The position numbers and the translations under genes are program-made. DNA of 64,000 nucleotides from an uncultured Crocinitomix sp. (GTDB lineage Bacteria > Bacteroidota > Bacteroidia > Flavobacteriales_D > Crocinitomicaceae), in contig CAJQHR010000003.1 in assembly GCA_905478225.1 (NCBI GenBank), positions 1 through 64,000 of the forward strand, in the 5' to 3' direction. The notes under the pieces were generated by a model. It did no database searches. It was not told where the DNA came from and saw nothing but the letters and a program-made list of their open reading frames with translations. How positions within the stretch are numbered: the first letter of the stretch is position 1; each line of letters opens with the position of its first letter. Of this stretch, positions 8,091 through 15,352 are shown in pieces.

Positions 8091-8531
8091 ATGAATTTTA
8101 TAGCTTGGGGATTAATTGGATTATTCGGCGGCTCGTTTATTGCGGGTTCACTTATCCCCATGCCATCAGAAGGGCTGGCTATTGGCGCCTATGAACTCAA
8201 TTATGATTTTTGGACAGTTTTAATCGTTGCAACGCTAGGGAATTTTTTAGGCGGACTCACCAATTATTGGATTGGGTATAAGAGTAATTCAGAAGGCTTA
8301 AAAAAGCACTTTAAACTAAGTGAAGAAAAAATTGCGAAGTGGGAAAGACACTTTAGTAAGGGGGGCGTGTGGTTAGGACTGCTATCATGGATTCCTTTTT
8401 TAGGTGACCCCATGGTTGCGGTATTAGGTTTTTTTAAGGTGCCGCTGCGCGCATTAAGTGTGTTGATGCTGATCGGGAAATTTGGGCGGTATTTTGTTGT
8501 GTTGTGGTTGTATCAAGTTAGCTTGGGATAA
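8091..8531 (+). CDS. YqaA family (DedA/VTT-like) inner-membrane protein
   Basis: From the ATG at 8091 the protein has 146 residues: a membrane segment IAWGLIGLFGGSFIAG, the LIPMPSEGLAIGAYEL motif, GNFLGGLTNYWIGYK, and FLGDPMVAVLGFFKVPL. This pattern fits YqaA-type small relatives of the DedA/SNARE-associated (VTT) superfamily. The transport or lipid-scrambling function of that superfamily has not been shown for this branch. The upstream in-frame ATG at 8061 is rejected because it lies within the metK terminator hairpin. The next gene is convergent. Confidence 0.75.
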   Translation: MNFIAWGLIGLFGGSFIAGSLIPMPSEGLAIGAYELNYDFWTVLIVATLGNFLGGLTNYWIGYKSNSEGLKKHFKLSEEKIAKWERHFSKGGVWLGLLSWIPFLGDPMVAVLGFFKVPLRALSVLMLIGKFGRYFVVLWLYQVSLG

Positions 8532-8553
8532 TTGTTCCAAAAACAACCTCAGC

Positions 8554-8958
8554 TCATTTAAAAACTTGGCGTTCCATTTCTTTTTGCCAGGTCACTAATG
8601 TGTATTTATCTCCGAAACCACTTTTGTTTTCTTTAAATCCTTGGTCATAACAAAAGTAAAATGTTTCCCCGGTCAAATTCGTCCAAAAATGCGTGAAAAA
8701 TCGTGGATTAAACCCTTTTTCCAGCATAATTTCGCTGGCTATTTCCGTTCCATTCCGCGTGTTGTATTTTGCTAAAATTGCTCGGTTTTTTCGCAGTATT
8801 TCATCCACTTGGCTCTTAAAATAAACCTTGCCACTTTTCTTGTGTTCAGCATAATGATGTTCTGACTTACAATAGCCCGAGCAAAAGAGACGATCGCGCC
8901 TGCCCTTAACGGTTTTATTGCAATTTTCGTTTTTACATATTTTGATATTATTGATCAT
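8554..8958 (-). CDS. Zinc-finger protein with YFCYDQG signature (paralogue A)
   Basis: A 134-residue protein with an N-terminal cysteine cluster: C-x4-C (CKNENC), then GRRDRLFCSGYC (C-x3-C), suggesting one zinc site. A basic helical stretch DEILRKNRAILAKYN and a C-terminal region EKGFNPRFFTHF...FYFCYDQGF follow. It is clearly related to the protein at 56435-56815. I recall this family as widespread in Flavobacteriia without assigned function. The FCS.YC-type finger with nearby basic residues suggests nucleic-acid or protein binding, but that is inference. The first finger half is longer (x4 rather than x2) than in the paralogue. Confidence 0.7.
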   Translation of the reverse strand: MINNIKICKNENCNKTVKGRRDRLFCSGYCKSEHHYAEHKKSGKVYFKSQVDEILRKNRAILAKYNTRNGTEIASEIMLEKGFNPRFFTHFWTNLTGETFYFCYDQGFKENKSGFGDKYTLVTWQKEMERQVFK

Positions 8959-9002
8959 ATAATAATATATTTACACGTTTAAATATACGCTTAAATATTT
9001 AG

Positions 9003-9311
9003 AAAGCGCGTTCTAAAAGGAAAATAAAAAATTCTGACCCGAAGCTCGATCAAATATCAGTTAACTACGGTAAAGGGCGAAAAGACCATATGACTATTTT
9101 GAGTGAAAAGGTATTGGTTAACCTGCGACAGTATTTTAAAGAATGGCGGCCAAAGACTTATTCATTTCAAGGGAAAGTTGGTGATAATTATAGGGCGAAA
9201 AGCATTCGTAAAATTTTAATGAATGCATCCAATAAGGCAAGGATAAATAAGAATGTTACTGAATACATTTTAATCCATTTCCCCTCTTTTAATGGACATT
9301 ACCTGCATTAA
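9003..9311 (+). pseudogene. Tyrosine recombinase (XerD-like integrase) relic
   Basis: The open frame reads SDPKLDQISVNYGKGRKDHM, then TILSEKVLVNLRQYFKEWRP, then SIRKILMNASNKARINKNV. This is the middle of a Xer-type integrase (GKGRKDR, LR.YW...RP, ..A..KAGI.K.VT). The catalytic box HxLRHSFAT is degraded to EYILIHFPSF and the frame stops at 9311 before the second catalytic histidine and the tyrosine. The N-terminal domain is absent. It is a dead remnant, useful as a marker that the following region was once mobile. The first ATG is at 9090, but coding resemblance begins upstream of it. Confidence 0.7.
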
Positions 9312-9445
9312 ATATGCAGCGTCTTTATTAAAGGATTAGAACAATACAACGGAATTTAAAGGATTAAACTAGGAGTTTTTTGCTTATAAAATTACATTTT
9401 GTTTAATATTTTGAATATTCTGTTAAACAAAACTAAGTTTTTTTT

Positions 9446-9453
9446 TAACTTTG
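9446..9453 (+). promoter_or_regulatory. -7 promoter element for the small membrane-protein pair
   Basis: TAACTTTG fits TAnnTTTG. It lies 31 bases before the ATG at 9484, which also argues against a TTG start at 9451 that would fall inside the box. Confidence 0.5.
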
Positions 9454-9483
9454 TCCCACAAACAAAAACAATTATATAAAAAA

Positions 9484-9651
9484 ATGAAATTTTTAGAAAA
9501 ATATTACCCGGTTATACTTGCATTTTTAAGTTTTCTTTTATCCGTTTACTTATGGTTCAATGGCCAGAAAGATGAAGGTATGTTTGTTGGAATATGGGTT
9601 CCATCTATTTTAGCTTTAGGAATATTCATCAGATTAGTAAAAAACGATTAA
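9484..9651 (+). CDS. Small membrane protein, 55 aa
   Basis: The protein starts MKFLEKYYPVILAFLSF and has two likely membrane spans (about residues 8-24 and 34-50) linked by the polar string NGQKDEGMF, ending in KND. Similar tiny two-helix proteins are common in Bacteroidota. Function is unknown. The start at 9484 is chosen over the upstream TTG because of the promoter position. The following gene starts 2 bases after the stop, so the two are surely co-transcribed. Confidence 0.6.
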   Translation: MKFLEKYYPVILAFLSFLLSVYLWFNGQKDEGMFVGIWVPSILALGIFIRLVKND

Positions 9652-9653
9652 AA

Positions 9654-9812
9654 ATGGGAAACACAGAAATTTTTATAATAGGATCATTAATCTTTGTTAC
9701 TTATATTTTCTTTTTATTAAGAATGGTATCCAAGCAACACAAAATTCAAAAGAATGAAGAGAATACAATTCTTAAAACTGAAAGTCAAGTGAAAAAAAAT
9801 CAAAAAGACTGA
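9654..9812 (+). CDS. Small single-span membrane protein, 52 aa
   Basis: MGNTEIFIIGSLIFVTYIFF forms one N-terminal membrane helix. The remainder is a short charged tail, RMVSKQHKIQKNEENTILK and onward, ending QVKKNQKD. There is no recognised family. It begins 2 bases after the preceding stop codon. The pair may work together at the inner membrane; that is inferred from gene order only. Confidence 0.5.
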   Translation: MGNTEIFIIGSLIFVTYIFFLLRMVSKQHKIQKNEENTILKTESQVKKNQKD

Positions 9813-10336
9813 ATGAAATCTCCGGACTTTTTAAAACTAAAATCAACTTTGGCTTTTTACCTCCAGAATATATATTTTGTGATTTAGTTGTTTTGAAGAT
9901 TTTACATGGAATGCCAATTACAATAAATGTAAACTTGGGGAATTATCAAATTCTTCAAATACAGCTGTTGCTCTATTGAATGCAATACTTGCAGCAGCCC
10001 ATTCCAAATCTTTAGTTTGAATAACGTTCTGTGATTAACTTGCCAAGATAGAAAACAACAAACAACATATTAAGTAAATAAAATTCCATCCTTTTTGCCA
10101 TCAATCTTCCCTCCCATTTCGTTTGCAAAATCCTGGGATGTCGTCACGCCGGAACGAACAACTCCATGAGCTTGGGCAGTATTACGGCTAATATGGTTCA
10201 TAAATCTGAAGTACCGCTCTTAGTTTTTTATGCCTAACGATTACAGTTTATTTCAGGTTAGTACACATAATAAAGTTCACTGGTTCTATGTTCAACATGC
10301 TTCACCGGCGTATTTAAAAATGTCTATCTTTACTTA
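9813..10336. other. Non-coding or decayed stretch of about 520 bp
   Basis: No convincing gene is present. On the minus strand a 43-codon frame (10201-10070) reads MNHISRNTAQAHGVVRSG, then VTTSQDFANEMGGKIDGKKD, and stops. It looks like natural protein sequence and could be a gene remnant, but I cannot name it. The end of the stretch (10320-10336) contains TATCTTTA, a possible -7 box for the CAP-domain gene. Confidence 0.4.
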
Positions 10337-10951
10337 ATGGTTATGAGTAAAAAAATCTATTTAACGGCATCAGTCATTTTAGTGATAATCAGTAGCACGC
10401 TGATATCAAGCACAGTTGCTTACATTGAATCTAATGATAAGAAAGTCATTGAAGTGACTCATTCAGAAGAAGAATTAAAGTTGTTCAAATTAATCAAGGA
10501 TTATCGGTCAGAAAACGATCTTTCAGAGGTGCCGTTATCCACATCCTTGACCTTTGTTGCACAGCAACACTGTATTGATTTACACGAGAATAAGCCCGAT
10601 TTACCAGCAACATGTAACGCACATAGTTGGTCCGAAAATGGCGCTTGGTCAGCTTGCTGTTATACCCCTGATCATAAAGAAGCTAATTGTATGTGGAATA
10701 AACCAGCTGAATTGACTAATTATGAAGGTTATGGATTTGAAATTGCAGTTGGAAGCAGCGAACCCATTTATGACGGTTATTTCATGACGGCAGACTATTC
10801 ATTCGAAGCTTGGAAGAATAGTTTTCATCACAACAATGCCATTTTGAATCTGGACGTATGGGCCAACACTGAATATAAAGCCATGGGTGTTGGCATCTAC
10901 AAAGGTTTTGCTTCAGTTTGGTTTGGTAGGGAAACTGATCCTGAAAATTAA
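10337..10951 (+). CDS. Secreted CAP-domain protein
   Basis: 204 residues with an N-terminal membrane/signal segment (KKIYLTASVILVIISSTLIS) followed by a CAP (SCP/PR1-like) domain from about residue 45 to the end. Features are LIKDYRSENDL, the cysteine-rich NAHSWSENGAWSACCYT block, CMWNKPAEL, the YEGYGFEIA string, and AMGVGIYKGFASVWFG at the C-terminus. CAP domains are extracytoplasmic and of varied function. The start could be the second Met (10343). The gene stands alone in an accessory stretch between decayed genes and is itself intact. Confidence 0.75.
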   Translation: MVMSKKIYLTASVILVIISSTLISSTVAYIESNDKKVIEVTHSEEELKLFKLIKDYRSENDLSEVPLSTSLTFVAQQHCIDLHENKPDLPATCNAHSWSENGAWSACCYTPDHKEANCMWNKPAELTNYEGYGFEIAVGSSEPIYDGYFMTADYSFEAWKNSFHHNNAILNLDVWANTEYKAMGVGIYKGFASVWFGRETDPEN

Positions 10952-11027
10952 CGAATGCCCTTATTTGGTAATGACAGCATGAATGGATTTATTCAAACCG
11001 GCTATACACTATTAAGACGCACTTAGC

Positions 11028-11413
11028 ATGGAAGCTAATAATCAAAAAGATCGCTTAGAAATTGACAAATTAACAGGTCAATTTTTTAATGTATTTGACA
11101 ACAAAAACAATCGTACTCCTCAACTTGATAATCTGAGAACTATTTTCATTAAAGAAGGAATAATAATTAGCAATAACCATGCAGCACCTTTAGTCTACAA
11201 TTTGGATAATTTCATTAAACCAAGAATGGAAAGGGAATAGCAAGAGGAGCAAAGAAATTATTTGGAAATGTTGCTCAACGATTTTGCTTTTATGAAAAAT
11301 CTGGAAAAATAAATGGCAAATACTTTAAAACTGAAGGAGCGAAAACAATTCAATTTATTAAAGTAAATGAAGTATGGAAAATGTCAAGCTTTGCCTGGAG
11401 TGATAAAGCATAA
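11028..11413 (+). pseudogene. NTF2-like (SnoaL/DUF4440-type) protein, frameshifted
   Basis: The first 70 codons encode an NTF2-like N-terminus (DKLTGQFFNVFDNKNNRTPQ, then LVYNLDNFIKPRM) and stop at 11240. The missing second half is present in another frame immediately after: KKLFGNVAQRFCFYEKSGKI, then GAKTIQFIKVNEVWKMSSFA, ending WSDKA at 11411-11413. Together they make a normal fold of about 125 residues, so a frameshift near 11230-11240 has broken the gene. The catalytic or binding role in this broad family is unknown. It ends 4 bases before the DUF1826 start, suggesting a former operon. Confidence 0.75.
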
Positions 11414-11417
11414 ATGT

Positions 11418-12116
11418 ATGATAGATTTAACGCAGGCCGAGAATCAAATTCACAATGTCAAAAATTTTCAACACCTTATTTCAACGCCGTTTCAAGGCGC
11501 CATCAATGCCCTATGTTGGTCGCGTAACCTCATAGGTGATTTTGCTGAGATTGTTGAAAAAGTAGCGCTAGATGGAAATATGGCAATACTTGATCAGGAG
11601 GAATTGCGTGAACTTCAACTGAGTGAACAGGGGCAGCTTGCACGCGAAGTTCTATTAAATGACTTAAAGGTTTTACAAGAACATGGTGCATCTCCAATTC
11701 TCAACGTCATCAAGTGCTATGAACGAGATGATGTTTACCCATCTTTTCCAACGGATGTTTATTCTTTTCATGTCGACCGTTCACCTATTCCAACCGAAAC
11801 ATTTTTATGCACTTACCATGGTAAGTCAAGCGAAATATTGCCAAATTCAAAAGCCACGCAAAAAATACTGGTTCCTAAAATTCGTGCTGAACTCAAAAAA
11901 CTATATGGCGGAGCAGAAGAAGGCTTTGAAGCATTTTTAAGTGAATTCTTCTTTGATCTTCATTATCAAGCCGAACCTGATGCTTACCCAATTAGCTTAG
12001 GTCAGGGTCACCTATGGAAATTGGCGATTGATCATCCTGAAAGTCCAGTACTCCCATGCGTTCACCGTGCGCCAATGGAAAAAGATGGAAAGAATCGCTT
12101 GCTGATGATCTGTTAA
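11418..12116 (+). CDS. DUF1826 family protein
   Basis: 232 residues from the ATG at 11418 (MIDLTQAENQIHNVKNF). Recognisable DUF1826 features: RNLIGDFAEIVEKVALDGN, PSFPTDVYSFHVDRSPIPTE followed by TFLCTYHGKSSEILP, and the C-terminal SLGQGHLWKLAIDHPESP with CVHRAP. Conserved His, Asp and Cys residues suggest metal binding or an enzyme, but no function is established to my knowledge. An in-frame ATG at 11367 is rejected because it lies within the end of the frameshifted NTF2-like gene. The family is much better known from Proteobacteria and cyanobacteria, so horizontal transfer is possible. Confidence 0.75.
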   Translation: MIDLTQAENQIHNVKNFQHLISTPFQGAINALCWSRNLIGDFAEIVEKVALDGNMAILDQEELRELQLSEQGQLAREVLLNDLKVLQEHGASPILNVIKCYERDDVYPSFPTDVYSFHVDRSPIPTETFLCTYHGKSSEILPNSKATQKILVPKIRAELKKLYGGAEEGFEAFLSEFFFDLHYQAEPDAYPISLGQGHLWKLAIDHPESPVLPCVHRAPMEKDGKNRLLMIC

Positions 12117-12239
12117 ATTTAACTCAGGTTTTAGCTTTTGCCAAAACAAATCAATAAGAATATTTAACGAATAATAAATCATCTCCTAATTCTTAAAACG
12201 GAATAGATCAAAGAACCTTATTACTGATAGATTTGAGTA

Positions 12240-12827
12240 ATGAAATGGCTTAAAAAAGGAGTGAAATACATTGGAATTGCGATAGCAGTTTTTATGCTTT
12301 TTAACGCAATAAGCATTTATCAATACTCCTTAAAATATTCTGAGAAAAAGAGTGATGTGGCTATCGTACTTGGAGCAGGAACGAGTGATGGAATACGCTC
12401 GCCTGTTTTTACTGAAAGAATAAATCATGGCATCTACCTCTACAAAAAAGCGCGGATAAATAAAATAATATTCACTGGCGGTAAAGGCGAGAATCAAACT
12501 CTTTCAGATAGTCAAATCGCAAAAGAATATGCAATTGAACAAGGAGTGCCTTCAAATGATATCTTTATTGAAGAACACTCAATTTACACCTATGAGAATC
12601 TGGCAGAAGCAAAATTAATAATGGACTCGCTTCATTTTTCTTCAGCACTAATCGTAAGCGATCCTATTCATATGCAAAGATCAATGGAGCTTGCCATTTC
12701 TGCTAAAATTGATTGTGAATCTTCCCCTACTCAAACATCCATGTATAAAAGCACCTTTCCAAAACTTAAATTTTTAGCCTATGAAACCTTCTTTTATACA
12801 CTTGGAAAACTAACGTTTCAACATTAG
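12240..12827 (+). CDS. YdcF/SanA-like (DUF218) membrane-anchored protein
   Basis: 195 residues with one N-terminal membrane helix (GVKYIGIAIAVFMLF) and a DUF218 domain. The domain shows SDVAIVLGAG near residue 40, FTERINHGIYLYKKARINKI, the IFTGGKGENQTLSDSQ loop and IVSDPIHMQRS. The family includes SanA, ElyC and YdcF, which are linked to envelope integrity and peptidoglycan precursor metabolism in Proteobacteria; the exact activity here is unknown. The start at 12240 gives a normal length. It stands alone, with about 120 bp on each side. Confidence 0.8.
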   Translation: MKWLKKGVKYIGIAIAVFMLFNAISIYQYSLKYSEKKSDVAIVLGAGTSDGIRSPVFTERINHGIYLYKKARINKIIFTGGKGENQTLSDSQIAKEYAIEQGVPSNDIFIEEHSIYTYENLAEAKLIMDSLHFSSALIVSDPIHMQRSMELAISAKIDCESSPTQTSMYKSTFPKLKFLAYETFFYTLGKLTFQH

Positions 12828-12958
12828 TTAGAATCGAAAATCAAAAGATTTAAAACAGCGTAAACCCAAGACCGCTTCTCGTCGAAAGCTAATCTACATA
12901 TTTTTTCTTTGTTCAAAAACTCTTTTAAAATGGTACATTTGAAGATACAATTTGAATT

Positions 12959-13360
12959 ATGCAAGAGATCTACGTTAATCGAGAAATAAGAAATACACTA
13001 ATAGATTTAGCCGTGAAAAATAAAACGGTTACCTACGCTAGATTAAACACAAGTTCAGATTCAGGATATGATTTTCGAGATCCGGACGAAAGAGATAGTT
13101 TTGCTGAAGATATCGAAGCCATTTCAATGAGTGAAGTGAAAAATGGAAGACCACCAATTGGTTGTGTGGTTGTTTATAAAAGTGGGTCAGTTAGCAAACC
13201 TATTCTCGAGAGCCTTTACAATATGTGTAAGGAACTTTATGATTTATCTCCAGAAACTACAAAACCAAACTCCAAGTTTTTCAAAGACCTGCAAGCAAAA
13301 TGTCATGCGTTTTGGTCGGTCAGAGAAAACTATCGCGCATTCGGACCAAAAAAATGGTGA
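12959..13360 (+). CDS. Conserved hypothetical protein, 133 aa
   Basis: A soluble protein beginning MQEIYVNREIRNTLIDLA. The segment NKTVTYARLN, then FAEDIEAISMSEVKNGRPPI followed by GCVVVYKSG, resembles a widespread unnamed domain with the pattern 'iTYgeLa ... is..E...GRP.lsalVv.k'. I recall that domain in defence or phage contexts but cannot assign a function. The C-terminus is Trp/Arg-rich (AFWSVRENYRAFGPKKW). It has no operon partner. Confidence 0.55.
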   Translation: MQEIYVNREIRNTLIDLAVKNKTVTYARLNTSSDSGYDFRDPDERDSFAEDIEAISMSEVKNGRPPIGCVVVYKSGSVSKPILESLYNMCKELYDLSPETTKPNSKFFKDLQAKCHAFWSVRENYRAFGPKKW

Positions 13361-13479
13361 AAGGAGTACAAGACTTTTAAGAATGAATTTTCGTTAGGCT
13401 TTTTAAAACGCAAATAAAACGAATTAATAGTTATTTCTATTTAAATAAGACTAACCTTGCTCTACTTAAACAATTAGTT

Positions 13480-13986
13480 ATGAAATTTAGTAGTACAATA
13501 ATTGTTCTGTTTACCTTATTATTTTCAAGCGTTTCTTTTTCCCAAACGAAAGACTCAACTTGGACGGACGAAACATTCGTAGGATTAATCCTTTCGAAAA
13601 ACGAAAAATCAATACTGATTTCCGTTGGTGATAAAATTACGGTTAAGACATCAACCTATAAATGCAGAGGAGTTCTTGACTCCCTTGCTGAGGGGAAAAT
13701 TTATATGGATAACAAAACCATATTAGCAGAAAATATCGACAACATTAAATATGCCACGTCAGATCGAAAAAAAGCCGGAAAAGGCTTTTTAATTAGTGCT
13801 CCAATAAGCCTTGTTACAGGCTTAGGATTTGGATTTTGATATTTAGGCACTGGTGGAGAATGGACTAATCTTACAGCCATAGGCATACTGATATACGCAC
13901 CGGTAGCTGTAATTACAGGTTTGACATTGCTTAAAAGGAAAAAATATAAACTAAAAAATGGCAGGGAAATGACAATTGCTTATTGA
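13480..13986 (+). pseudogene. Secreted/membrane hypothetical protein with an in-frame TGA
   Basis: Codons 1-119 encode a signal peptide (MKFSSTIIVLFTLLFSSVS) and a small beta-rich domain ending ISAPISLVTGLGFGF. The TGA at 13837-13839 then interrupts a frame that goes on for 48 codons: YLGTGGEWTNLTAIGILIYA, then PVAVITGLTLLKRKKYKLKN, ending GREMTIAY at 13984-13986. The continuation supplies the second membrane helix and a basic tail expected after the first glycine-rich hydrophobic segment. The TGA is therefore read as a nonsense mutation, possibly from TGG. The family is unknown. Confidence 0.65.
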
Positions 13987-14019
13987 TAAATAGCGCCATT
14001 AAACGTGAAATTCAAGGTT

Positions 14020-14335
14020 TTATAAAATTGCCTTCAGCTTTTCCTTTAGTACCATTTTAGATGTGGCTCCGACCTGCTTGTCCAATACTTCTCCATTTTT
14101 AAGGTATAAAACGGTTGGCATATTTCGAACACCAAACTTCGCAGTTAATCCGAGGTTAACATCAACATCCACCTTTCCTATTAACGCCTGCTGCTCAAAT
14201 TCAACAGCCGTAGTCTCAATTGAGGCACTCACTCCTTTGCAAGGACACACCATGCCGCATAAAAATCAATCACCACCGGTTTTGAGCTTTTGGCGATCAG
14301 TGTTTCAAAGTTTTTATCTGTTATTTCTAGTTCCA
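14020..14335 (-). pseudogene. Thioredoxin, frameshifted at the active site
   Basis: From the ATG at 14335 the frame reads MELEITDKNFETLIAKSSKP, then VVIDFYAAWC, and then shifts. The downstream frame reads PCKGVSASIETTAVEFEQQA, then NLGLTAKFGVRNMPTVLYLK, to a stop at 14020. These are the two halves of a classical thioredoxin of about 105 residues, with FYAAWCxPCK interrupted by loss of one base in the codons between the two cysteines (about 14244-14250). The cis-Pro motif MPT is intact. The protein is non-functional unless the indel is a sequencing error. The gene diverges from the HxlR regulator at 14462. Confidence 0.8.
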
Positions 14336-14461
14336 TAATTATTTCGCTTTTTCTACAAATATCTTAAATAAGTCTTATTTTTGAAAGTAGTTATCTAAAA
14401 CTAACCTAGTATGTATAATTAGACCTTTAATGATTAACAGCTAATTATAAAAAGGTAAAAT

Positions 14462-14812
14462 GTGAAAAAATTTCAAATCAGATCTGTATCTCCAGTCGAT
14501 TATACCATGCAAACCATTGGAGGAAAATGGAAACCCATTGTCATCTATTTGATCTCTAAAGACATCAACCGATTCGGACTTTTAAAACGAGGCATTTTTG
14601 GAATTAGCAAACAAATGTTAACCAAGCAACTCCGCGAACTTGAGGCAGATGGTTTAATAACGCGGAAGATTTATGCTGAGATTCCTCCACGCGTTGAGTA
14701 CTTCATAAGTGAAAAAGGTTATTCTATTTTTCCTGTGATTGACTCTATGTTTGCTTGGGGAGAAAAACACATGGAATTTGATGACAATAAAAATGTAAGT
14801 TTTAAGGAATGA
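14462..14812 (+). CDS. HxlR family winged-helix transcriptional regulator
   Basis: 116 residues starting at GTG 14462. The hallmark IGGKWKPIVIYLISKDINRF and the wing region ISKQMLTKQLRELEADGLIT are present, followed by RVEYFISEKGYSIFPVIDSM. HxlR regulators usually sense thiol-reactive or electrophilic compounds through a cysteine just before the GGKWK helix (CPVxY). Here that position reads SPVDY, so redox sensing by that residue is not possible. The divergent broken thioredoxin gene was probably its target. It appears intact. Confidence 0.85.
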   Translation: MKKFQIRSVSPVDYTMQTIGGKWKPIVIYLISKDINRFGLLKRGIFGISKQMLTKQLRELEADGLITRKIYAEIPPRVEYFISEKGYSIFPVIDSMFAWGEKHMEFDDNKNVSFKE

Positions 14813-14899
14813 GTATTGTTTAAAAAAAAGAATAATGATGGAAAAAGCGTCAAATTATATAGACGGATTTACACTTACTATTCCATGAAAAATTGCTAA

Positions 14900-15316
14900 A
14901 TGAGTCCAAAAAAGAATTATCTATTTCGAAAAATCACGCTCTTTGTGATTGGGATAACGTTAATTCTATTTCTCTTTCTCCCGCAATACGCCTATTGGAA
15001 CCCAACAACCTGCGAGCAGTAGGAAGAAATCTACTTTTACGAAGACCAATTCACTTTAATCGGTTTACCTCCATTTTATATTTTCTTTGCAATCATGCTA
15101 TCCAGCAAAAATGCCCTTTTAAAAACCGTCTCTAAAGTGATTCTCTTTCTGCTAGCTATACTCTATTTTTGTTTCGGACTAATTGCTGGCACTAATGCTC
15201 CAGATTTTGCCCCAGGGCCAGGGGCACTTCTACTGCTATTAATTTTACCTGAGCTTGTCTACCTTCATTATATGGACATGTGGATCAAATACAATAAAGA
15301 AAATTCCATTACATAA
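14900..15316 (+). pseudogene. Four-span membrane protein with an in-frame amber codon
   Basis: From the ATG at 14900 the frame reads MSPKKNYLFRKITLFVIGIT, then LILFLFLPQYAYWNPTTCEQ, and meets TAG at 15020-15022. It then continues EEIYFYEDQFTLIGLPPFYI, with three further hydrophobic helices, to TAA at 15314-15316. The hydrophobic pattern continues smoothly across the stop, so this is one gene of about 138 codons broken by a nonsense mutation. Translation from the internal Met near 15095 would give only the last 73 residues. I do not recognise the family. Confidence 0.65.
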
Positions 15317-15352
15317 AACCGCCGAGTAACACTTTTAAAATAAACGGAATTA

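Noticed and set aside
10206-10215. Ten-base string CTGAAGTACC shared with the arm of the inverted repeat at 36966-37019
   Set aside because: A ten-base match without the partner arm or flanking similarity can be chance; not enough for a dispersed repeat family.
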